Made by a program: the position numbers and the translations under genes. The notes below the pieces were generated by a model. That model was given only the letters and a program-made list of their open reading frames with translations, ran no database searches and was not told the origin of the DNA. This document shows, piece after piece, positions 54,420 to 61,468 of a DNA stretch of 64,000 nt (the first letter of the stretch is position 1; each line of letters starts with the position of its first letter). The DNA comes from Pandoraea sputorum (GTDB taxonomy: Bacteria; Pseudomonadota; Gammaproteobacteria; Burkholderiales; Burkholderiaceae). The DNA lies in contig NZ_CP010431.2 in assembly GCF_000814845.2 (NCBI RefSeq), positions 682,001 through 746,000 on the forward strand. Direction: 5' to 3'.

Positions 54420-55139
54420 TTACCAGCCAAATCCGTCGAACAACGGTACCACGGTGTCGAGCGTGGCAATGGTCGCATCCGGGGTGTAATCGGGCAGCGG
54501 CCGACGTCCGGTGCCGCGATCTACCCATACGCACCGGAAGCCGATATCGCGCGCTGCCGCGTGGTCCAGATGCGGGCTGGCGCAGATGTGGACGACGTCG
54601 TCCTTCGTCACGCCGAGTTGCTGGTGCGCGTAATCGAACAGACGGCGATTCGGCTTGTAGGCTCCGGCTTGCTGCGCGGTAATCACGCGATCGATGTGGC
54701 CGCCGAGTTGCGCGACATTGCCCGCGATGATGTCGTCGTCCGTATTGGAGACGATGCACAGCCGGTAGCCGCGCGCCTTGAGCGCCGCAAGCGTCGGCAC
54801 GACTTCCGGGAACGGCGGCATGGCCGAGATGTTGTCCGTCAGCACGCCGATGTCCTGCGGCGACGCTTGCAAGCCGAGATCCTGCAACGCAAGTCGAAGT
54901 CCCTCGCCCGCGACCTCACGAAACGCGCGGTGCGGCGGCGTCTGCTCCAGCGCGTGCTCGTGATGGTCGAACGTGGCGATCAGATCTGACGTGCCAATGT
55001 TATGGCCGGGCTTGCTTTGAAGAATCCGCGTGACCGCATCGCGTAGCCCTTCGTCCCATTGAATGAGCGTGCCGTAGCAATCGAAGGTGAGCCATTGCGG
55101 ACGCGGGCTGTGTTGCAGCGAAGTGGACGGCTGAGGCAT
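54420..55139 (-). CDS. HAD-superfamily hydrolase (2-haloacid dehalogenase type)
   Basis: This 239-residue HAD hydrolase has the nucleophile D20 (TFDCYGTL), a conserved serine in CIVSNTDDD and the lysine in GAYKPNRRLF, with acidic residues in ICASPHLDHAAA. Arrangement and length fit the type II haloacid dehalogenase branch, which also contains phosphatases. It is divergent from a LysR gene and is probably co-transcribed with the aldolase downstream. Confidence 0.86.
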   Translation of the reverse strand: MPQPSTSLQHSPRPQWLTFDCYGTLIQWDEGLRDAVTRILQSKPGHNIGTSDLIATFDHHEHALEQTPPHRAFREVAGEGLRLALQDLGLQASPQDIGVLTDNISAMPPFPEVVPTLAALKARGYRLCIVSNTDDDIIAGNVAQLGGHIDRVITAQQAGAYKPNRRLFDYAHQQLGVTKDDVVHICASPHLDHAAARDIGFRCVWVDRGTGRRPLPDYTPDATIATLDTVVPLFDGFGW

Positions 55140-55249
55140 GACGAGACTCCATGACGATAACGGGATGACGCCAGCGTAGTCGTTTCACTCCATATTCTGA
55201 AATTAAATTAAAATTCAATACTTATCGAATTTGTAAATATGGTGCCGCC

Positions 55250-56140
55250 ATGCTGGATCTCGGCTTACTCAAGACACTCGTTGCGGTCGTCGACGAAGGC
55301 AGCTTCACGCGTGCGGCGGAGCGGGTGCATCGCACGCAATCGACGGTGAGTCAGCAGATCCGGCGTCTGGAAGACGAGCTTGGGCGGCAATTGCTCATGC
55401 GCGACCGCTCCGGGGTGAACGTCACGCCCACGCTTCATGGAGAACTCCTCGCGCAGTACGCACGTAAGCTGCTCGCGCTGTCGATGGAAGCCGTCGATGC
55501 AATGGAAAACGACAGCCGTGTCTCGACGGTACGCGTGGGACTGCCCGAGGACATCGATGTGCGTCGCATGGCGGACATGCTCTCGCGCTTCGTGCAGGCA
55601 CACGGCGACATCCGTCTGGAGATCGTGGCGGGCATGAGTACCGACTTGCGGGAGCGGTTGAGTGCGGGCGATCTGGAGCTGGCGCTCGTCAAACGCGAAC
55701 CGGGGCAGGGCGACTGTCTGATGGCGTGGCCGGAGACGCTGGTGTGGGCGATGGCGGCGCAGTCGGTGGATTCCTCGGCGGCGCGAGAGGCCGACAGTCT
55801 GGCGCACGCGCCGGTGCCGCTGGCGCTGTTCCCACAGGGGTGCATTTATCGTCAGCGCGCGATTCGCAGCCTCGACGCGGCGCAACGTCCGTGGCGCGTG
55901 GCGTTCGGCAGCCACAGCCTCACGGGGATTCAGGCGGCGGTGTCGTCCGGGCTTGGGGTGTCGGTCTTGCCGGAGACGGTGCTGTTACCCGAGCACGCGG
56001 TTTGCGACACCTTGCCGCCACCGCCACCCTCGGAGATTGCGTTGATGGATGGTGGCGGCCCGGCGTCCGCATCGCGTCGGGCGCTGGCCGACTTTCTGGC
56101 GGCGACGCTCGGCGAGACGCTGGGTGTCGCGACGGCCTAG
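55250..56140 (+). CDS. LysR-family transcriptional regulator
   Basis: This 296-residue regulator has a helix-turn-helix at 1-60 (LDLGLLKTLVAVVDEGSFTRAAE, then STVSQQIRRLEDELGRQLL) and an effector domain at about 88-290. The divergent 110-base region is AT-rich and holds CCATATT (55190-55196) facing AATATGG (55236-55242). The HAD/aldolase pair on the other side is the likely target. Confidence 0.92.
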   Translation: MLDLGLLKTLVAVVDEGSFTRAAERVHRTQSTVSQQIRRLEDELGRQLLMRDRSGVNVTPTLHGELLAQYARKLLALSMEAVDAMENDSRVSTVRVGLPEDIDVRRMADMLSRFVQAHGDIRLEIVAGMSTDLRERLSAGDLELALVKREPGQGDCLMAWPETLVWAMAAQSVDSSAAREADSLAHAPVPLALFPQGCIYRQRAIRSLDAAQRPWRVAFGSHSLTGIQAAVSSGLGVSVLPETVLLPEHAVCDTLPPPPPSEIALMDGGGPASASRRALADFLAATLGETLGVATA

Positions 56141-56151
56141 TCGGCCAGGAC

Positions 56152-57759
56152 TCACGAAGCGCGGGACGTCGGTGCAACAGTGGCTTCTTCCGTCTCCACG
56201 CGGCCCATGCTCAGATGCACCGCTAACGCGCACAGCACGGCGAATGCCGCGGCGGCCAGGAACGCGCCGCTAAAGCCGCTGGCGTATGCACTGCGACCTG
56301 CATCGAGCAGCGCGTGGGCGAGCGAGTCGGGATAGAGATGCAACGCCTGCGAGAAGTCTCCGGCGGAGATCGCGTCCGCGAAGTCGAGCCGTGTGGCGAG
56401 ATCGCTTTGCGCGTTGCCGACGAGCGCGGGCACGTGTGCAGCGACGCTGCGATGCACCCCGGCACTCAGCACTGCACCAAGCGCCGTGTAGCCGAGCAGA
56501 ATGCCGGAGAAGCGGAATGTCGTGCTGATGCCAGACGCCATCCCGGCGCGATCCCGCGCAATCGTCCCCATGATGGCTTTCTGTGTCTCGCCGTTGAGCA
56601 ACCCGCCGCCGCTGCCGAGCACGAACATTGCGACGGTCAGCGACAGCGCCGAATGCGCGAGTCCCTGCGCCGACACGTACGCCATTGCGGCATTGCCCAG
56701 CCCCGTCAGGAAGAGTCCCAGCACGAGAATCCGGTGCGACGGCAGATGCGCGGACAACCGCTTGCCGATCTGCGGGAGCAACAGCATCGCAATCGCGAAA
56801 GGCAACATGGCGATGCCCGCACCGAGGACGGATTCCCCACGTGCATTCTGGAGGAACTGCGGCAGCAGCGAGGCCATCACTTGCGCACAGGCGGCGTAAG
56901 AGAACATGGCGAGCGTGGCGCCTGCGAACGGCCATGAGCGGAACAGCGACAGATCGAGCATCGGCTGCGCACGCGAACGCTCCACAGCCGCGAAGATCGT
57001 AAAGAGGACGGCACCGGCGGCGAAGCGCGTCAGAATGGCCGGGCTGGTCCAGCCCGCGGCAGGGGCGGCGATCAGTGCCCACGTCACGCAGAACATGGCG
57101 CTTGCGAACAGTGCGATGCCGGGGATGTCGACGCCGCGCTGGCCCTGCGCTTTCGACTCGGGAACGATGCGCACCACGGCCAGCCCGAGCGCAGCGCAGA
57201 TTGGCACGTTGACATGGAACGCCCAGCGCCAGCCGAGCGTGTCGCCTATCACGCCGCCGATAAGCGGTGAAAGCACCATTGTCAGGCCCATCACCATGCC
57301 CCACAGTCCCCACGCCCGGGCACGCGCCTCTTTTTCGTGGAAGCCGTGGCCGATGATGGCGAGCGCGGGGGCCAGCAAAAACGCTGCACCGACGCCCTGC
57401 GCGGCACGCGCGATGTAGAGCCACTGCGCTGTGGGTGACAGACCGCACGCGAGCGATGCCGCTGCGAAGCCGGTGATGCCGCAGAGGAACACGCGCCGAC
57501 GCCCGAACCGGTCGGCGATGGACCCGGCAGGCAGCAATAGCGCCGCGAAGCACAGCACGTACGCGCCGATTACCCACTGCACTTGCGCGAAGCTCGCATG
57601 CAGTTGCGCCGAGATCGTCGGCAGAACGACACCGACGACGTTGGTATCGAGCACCGTCATCGCGCAGCCTGTGGATGCGGTGAGCAGTAGTGCGAGGCTG
57701 CCCGTCGATGACGAGGCGGCGCTCGCGTTCGAAGCGTTATTGGGGTTTTGCGTTGCCAT
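56152..57759 (-). CDS. MFS multidrug exporter, DHA2 family (EmrB/QacA type)
   Basis: This 535-residue inner-membrane drug:H+ antiporter has fourteen predicted helices. LDTNVVGVVLPTI in helix 1 and GSIADRFGRRRVFLCG after helix 2 are DHA2/MFS motifs, and WRWAFHVNVPIC follows helix 5-6. The start overlaps the upstream GlcG-like gene by 23 bases, so the two are probably coupled. Substrates are unknown. Confidence 0.92.
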   Translation of the reverse strand: MATQNPNNASNASAASSSTGSLALLLTASTGCAMTVLDTNVVGVVLPTISAQLHASFAQVQWVIGAYVLCFAALLLPAGSIADRFGRRRVFLCGITGFAAASLACGLSPTAQWLYIARAAQGVGAAFLLAPALAIIGHGFHEKEARARAWGLWGMVMGLTMVLSPLIGGVIGDTLGWRWAFHVNVPICAALGLAVVRIVPESKAQGQRGVDIPGIALFASAMFCVTWALIAAPAAGWTSPAILTRFAAGAVLFTIFAAVERSRAQPMLDLSLFRSWPFAGATLAMFSYAACAQVMASLLPQFLQNARGESVLGAGIAMLPFAIAMLLLPQIGKRLSAHLPSHRILVLGLFLTGLGNAAMAYVSAQGLAHSALSLTVAMFVLGSGGGLLNGETQKAIMGTIARDRAGMASGISTTFRFSGILLGYTALGAVLSAGVHRSVAAHVPALVGNAQSDLATRLDFADAISAGDFSQALHLYPDSLAHALLDAGRSAYASGFSGAFLAAAAFAVLCALAVHLSMGRVETEEATVAPTSRAS

Positions 57760-58294
57760 GTTGAGTGTCCGCTTGGATCAGGCCGTCGAGCCCGGCCTTG
57801 GCGATTTCCTCGTCATGTTGCGGGGTATCGGCCGACACACCGATGGCGCCGACGACGGTGCCGTTCACGACGAGCGGCAGGCCACCGCGCATGAGGACGT
57901 AGCCCTGCGCAGTGCCGACAGCACGGCGTGCGCCGTTCACCGCGTCTTCCAGCACGCCGCTTGGGCGACGGAACAGCGCGGCAGTACGCGCCTTGCCCGG
58001 GGCGAGGTCCACGCCAGCGGGGACGGCGGCGTTGTCCATCCGGACCAGCGCGATGGGCAGACCGGCGGCGTCGACGACCGAGATCACGCACGGCCAGCCT
58101 TCCGTGGCGGCTTTGGTTTGTGCGGCGCGAATGACGTTTTGCGCAGCGTCCAGCGTGAGGACAGGGCGCGTGGGCAACTCGACGGCATGCGACAGCAGCG
58201 GCGTCGCGCCGGCGCATAGGGCGACCGTCATGGTGCAAAGCTGGGCGGCGCGTCGCGGGGAACGGCGCAGGACATCGGAAACGCGGTTGTTCAT
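57737..58294 (-). CDS. GlcG/HbpS-family protein with signal peptide
   Basis: This 185-residue protein begins with an export signal (about residues 1-38, ending LLSHA before VELPTRP). The DUF336/HbpS domain follows (ALTLDAAQ-like VLTLDAAQNVIRAAQ, then VVDAAGLPIALVRMDNA and AIGVSADTPQHDEEIAKAG). Family members bind haem or small acids; the role here is unknown. The start at 58294 is preferred over an ATG two codons earlier. It precedes and overlaps the DHA2 exporter gene. Confidence 0.87.
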   Translation of the reverse strand: MNNRVSDVLRRSPRRAAQLCTMTVALCAGATPLLSHAVELPTRPVLTLDAAQNVIRAAQTKAATEGWPCVISVVDAAGLPIALVRMDNAAVPAGVDLAPGKARTAALFRRPSGVLEDAVNGARRAVGTAQGYVLMRGGLPLVVNGTVVGAIGVSADTPQHDEEIAKAGLDGLIQADTQHGNAKPQ

Positions 58295-58308
58295 CGTCAA
58301 AAAGTCCC

Positions 58309-58328
58309 GTACTGAGGTACTGAGTGAG
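58309..58328. repeat. Short 8-bp tandem repeat GTACTGAG
   Basis: Two and a half units of GTACTGAG lie 15 bases upstream of the GlcG-like gene start. The unit resembles the one at 1052-1083 (GTACTGAA in the same register). Confidence 0.6.
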
Positions 58329-58439
58329 CGGCCGCTGCCGGAAATTCCGTCGAAATTTCACGTCGGATGACAGCGATTCGAGTGGAAGTATTCGACCATG
58401 CAGGGGGCTGGCGAGTCATTGCCGGGCGTTGGCGAAGTT

Positions 58440-58456
58440 ATTAGGTTCAACCTAAT
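58440..58456. promoter_or_regulatory. Perfect 17-bp palindrome between GlcG-like and LysR genes
   Basis: ATTAGGTT-C-AACCTAAT lies 73 bases before the LysR start and about 145 bases before the GlcG-like start. Position and symmetry suit an operator shared by the divergent genes. Confidence 0.7.
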
Positions 58457-58528
58457 GAAATCGACGGTGACGCCCGTAGTGCCGCGCTGTAGCATGGCCA
58501 GGAACCCATAACAAACCGAGAGGAACTC

Positions 58529-59437
58529 GTGGAACTTCGGCACTTTCGCTACTTCGTGACGCTGGCGCAGACGCTGCACTTCGGACGGGCCGCGCAAGCG
58601 CTGGATATCGCGGCACCGACACTCACCGTGCAGATTCAGGACATCGAACGCATGCTGGGCGTGCAGCTATTCGCACGCAGTCGTCGCGATGTGCGCCTGA
58701 CGCCCGCCGGGGAGATGTTCCTGCTCGAAGCGAAGCAAGTGCTCGCGCAAGCCGAACGCGCGGTGCTGGCCGGTCAGCGTGCCGGGCGCGGTGAGACGGG
58801 GCGGGTCGAAGTCAGTTACGTCGGCTCGGCGGTGTACTCGGGCGTTCTGCAATCGCAACTGGCGGCGTTCCGTCAGGCGTGGCCGGGCGTGATCGTCACC
58901 GCGCGCGAGGTCTCGCAACATGAGTCGCCCGCCATGCTCGTGGACAATCGCATCGATATCGCACTGGTCCGGATGCCGATCAATCTTCACAACCGGCATC
59001 GCGCGCACGTGCTGTTCCGAGACAGCTTCTGCGTGGCGCTTCCCGCGGGAAATCCGCTGGTGAAGCAGTCCGGCGCAATCGATGCCGAGTCGCTCGATGG
59101 CGAGCGCTTCATCAATCCGGAACAGACGCTAGGAACGTTCGAGGTGGCGCGTCGCGGGGGCTTCACGCCGGTCATCGGCTCTGCGCCGGGTTCGTTGATT
59201 GCTGTGCTGACGGCGGTCGCGCTGGGCGAGGGCGTGGCCATCGTGCCGGATGTCCTGGTGGGGGCGACGTCGATTCCCGGGGTCGTCTTCAAGCCGCTGG
59301 CAGGGCCGCCGATCCATTCGGAAATCTCGGCCGTGTTTCGCAGCTTCGAACCCTCGCTGGCGGTATCAAAGCTGATCGCTCAACTGACACAGACGGCGGC
59401 GGTGACGTCGTACGCGCTGTTCGATACGGCAAGCTGA
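58529..59437 (+). CDS. LysR-family transcriptional regulator (CatR/BenM-like N-terminus)
   Basis: This 302-residue regulator has the pattern MELRHFRYFVTLAQTLHFGRAAQ, followed by PTLTVQIQDIERMLGVQLF (helix-turn-helix at 1-60) and an effector domain at about 90-295. The GTG start at 58529 follows GAGGAAC. It is divergent from the GlcG-like/exporter pair and probably regulates it through the 17-bp palindrome. Confidence 0.93.
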   Translation: MELRHFRYFVTLAQTLHFGRAAQALDIAAPTLTVQIQDIERMLGVQLFARSRRDVRLTPAGEMFLLEAKQVLAQAERAVLAGQRAGRGETGRVEVSYVGSAVYSGVLQSQLAAFRQAWPGVIVTAREVSQHESPAMLVDNRIDIALVRMPINLHNRHRAHVLFRDSFCVALPAGNPLVKQSGAIDAESLDGERFINPEQTLGTFEVARRGGFTPVIGSAPGSLIAVLTAVALGEGVAIVPDVLVGATSIPGVVFKPLAGPPIHSEISAVFRSFEPSLAVSKLIAQLTQTAAVTSYALFDTAS

Positions 59438-59454
59438 GCCGTGAACTCGCGGTG

Positions 59455-61236
59455 CTAGTACTGTGCCGTGAGCGAGAAGCCGACCGTTGTGCGAGCCGTT
59501 TGAAACGACGCCGGTTTCACGATCGGTTTTCCGGCGAAGAGTTCGCTGGCTACAAAGCCGAACGGCAGACGTGTGTTCGTGCGCAGGCCGACGACGGCAC
59601 CTGCCAATTGCGTTCCAGCGAGATGCCGTGCATTCGGGCCAGTTACGCGCCCGTAATCTGCCCCCGCGAACAGCGAAACATCGAACGCGCCGCCGCTCTT
59701 CATCGTCCACTGCAATTCGTTGCGCCAGTAAAACCCCCTCTCGGCGGCGAGCGACGATTCTCCGTCGAAACCCCGCACGGTGTAGCGGCTTCCGATAGAC
59801 AGACTATCGATGTAATACAGCGTGTCGCGGGTGAATTGGCCGCGAAACGTCGTCATGAATCGAAGTGGCAATTGTCCGAGCGGCACCAGAAAACTTGCGT
59901 CGAGGACGGTCACGCCGAACCGGTAAGTGGGGCCGCCGGGAAATGAATTGTCTGCGGCTGCGCCGAATCCCGGAATGCCTTTCCGATAAGTCAGACTGCC
60001 GTCGAACTGTCCTGCGCCGATGTAGCGCCGATTCGAGAGACCGAATTCGATGAACGTATGGTTGCGGTACTGCTGATCGATCTCGGTGTCTTCAATAAAG
60101 CTTCGCCCGAAGCGTTTGCTCAGCCTTACGTGCGCGCTGAGCACGCTTTGCTGACTGCGATGAAGTACGCGCGAGAGTTTGACGTCCAGATTCTGCGACT
60201 CCCCACTCGTCGAGAAAGTCTCGTTAATCCCGGCAATCTGCTGGTTGTATCGGTTCGTGTAGGCGGAGAAGCTCGCCGTCCAATAGCCCCACGGTATCGA
60301 GTAAAAGGCGTTCCATCCGCTTGATCCGAAGCGTTTGTCGGCGAATGCCAGATCGCGTGTAGCGCCCACGTTCAGGATGTCGTTCAGTCCTAGCGGATTG
60401 TCGATGCCGAGCGCCACGTTGCCCATCAGTTTCCCGGTGGCGCGTGAGCCGCCGTTGTCGATGGAAGTGACGACAGTCCACCGCTTTGCACGGTCGACGT
60501 CGATCAGGACATCGCTCTCACCTGGCACGTCGGTCGGCACGATCTGCATTGTCACGTCCTGACTCGCAAGACGCTTCATCTGCTCAAGCCCCTGTTCGAG
60601 ATCGCGCAGTTCCAGCAACTTGCCTGCCCCCGTGGGAAATGCCGAGCGCCAGGTGCCGTATTGCGACGGGTCGGAGAAGCGAATCTCCCGAACCAGGCCG
60701 GGAACGAGCGAGAGCGTGAGCATGCCGGACGAGAGGTCCTGCTCCGGAACAAGTACGCGGGTCGTAACGTAGCCCTTCGCCAGAATGGCCTGCGTGAGCC
60801 CCGTAGTGATTGCAGAAACGCCCCGGCTGCCGATGCAGCGGCCGCGATAGTGATCGAGCCAGCGCTGTGCGAAAGCAAACGGATCGAGTTCGAGCGACGA
60901 GGCTCCCGCAGCCTGTGCAGTCTCGGAAAGTGTGCTTGGCACTTCCAGCACCAATTGCTCGACCCGAAAACAGGGAAATTCCTCAGGGATCGCCGGAAAT
61001 CCCTGTGCATCAGGCAGTTCGGAGCGTACCCCTGGGGCGTCGATGGCCGCCGCACGCTCCTGCGCCTGCCGTTGTTGTTCCAGAAGCTGCTGCTGACGGG
61101 CGTTGCTTGCTGCGGCGTCAATGGCGGGCGGCGGCGTTTGCGCAGTGGCAAGCGGCAGCACGGGAGGGGACGACAGCGCCATTGCGCATAACAGACGACG
61201 GATCGTCGTGGGGGAACGACGCGAAGCGATTTTCAT
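59455..61236 (-). CDS. Two-partner secretion outer-membrane transporter, ShlB/FhaC/HecB family (TpsB)
   Basis: This 593-residue outer-membrane protein exports a large exoprotein. A signal peptide ends near residue 33 (ATAQT). A glutamine-rich linker covers 45-65, two POTRA domains cover about 88-240, and a 16-stranded barrel covers about 245-593. The conserved barrel-loop motif VRGF is at 487-490, and the chain ends in an aromatic residue. It is divergent from its presumed partner at 61469, whereas these pairs are usually in one orientation. Confidence 0.94.
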   Translation of the reverse strand: MKIASRRSPTTIRRLLCAMALSSPPVLPLATAQTPPPAIDAAASNARQQQLLEQQRQAQERAAAIDAPGVRSELPDAQGFPAIPEEFPCFRVEQLVLEVPSTLSETAQAAGASSLELDPFAFAQRWLDHYRGRCIGSRGVSAITTGLTQAILAKGYVTTRVLVPEQDLSSGMLTLSLVPGLVREIRFSDPSQYGTWRSAFPTGAGKLLELRDLEQGLEQMKRLASQDVTMQIVPTDVPGESDVLIDVDRAKRWTVVTSIDNGGSRATGKLMGNVALGIDNPLGLNDILNVGATRDLAFADKRFGSSGWNAFYSIPWGYWTASFSAYTNRYNQQIAGINETFSTSGESQNLDVKLSRVLHRSQQSVLSAHVRLSKRFGRSFIEDTEIDQQYRNHTFIEFGLSNRRYIGAGQFDGSLTYRKGIPGFGAAADNSFPGGPTYRFGVTVLDASFLVPLGQLPLRFMTTFRGQFTRDTLYYIDSLSIGSRYTVRGFDGESSLAAERGFYWRNELQWTMKSGGAFDVSLFAGADYGRVTGPNARHLAGTQLAGAVVGLRTNTRLPFGFVASELFAGKPIVKPASFQTARTTVGFSLTAQY

Positions 61237-61307
61237 GATGAAGCGCGTAAGTTAGGCGTCGAAATCTAATCGACGCGCCTCGCGCTCGTTCCTGTTGTGC
61301 GAATTTT

Positions 61308-61323
61308 TTGGGATGCAACCCAA
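61308..61323. promoter_or_regulatory. Inverted repeat between divergent secretion genes
   Basis: TTGGG-N6-CCCAA sits about 75 bases before the transporter start and about 145 bases before the exoprotein start, in the 232-base shared promoter region. It is a candidate operator controlling both genes. Confidence 0.4.
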
Positions 61324-61468
61324 TTTGTTCCGTTTTCTGAAGGAACGCCTCGCGACCAAACAGATACTCCGATCTTCAGAAAATTCCCGCCGGCGAAAGT
61401 TGGTATCCGAGACGTAACACGTGGGGTTAGGACCCGCTCGTAGTCGTCTTAAAAATCAAGAAGATCAG

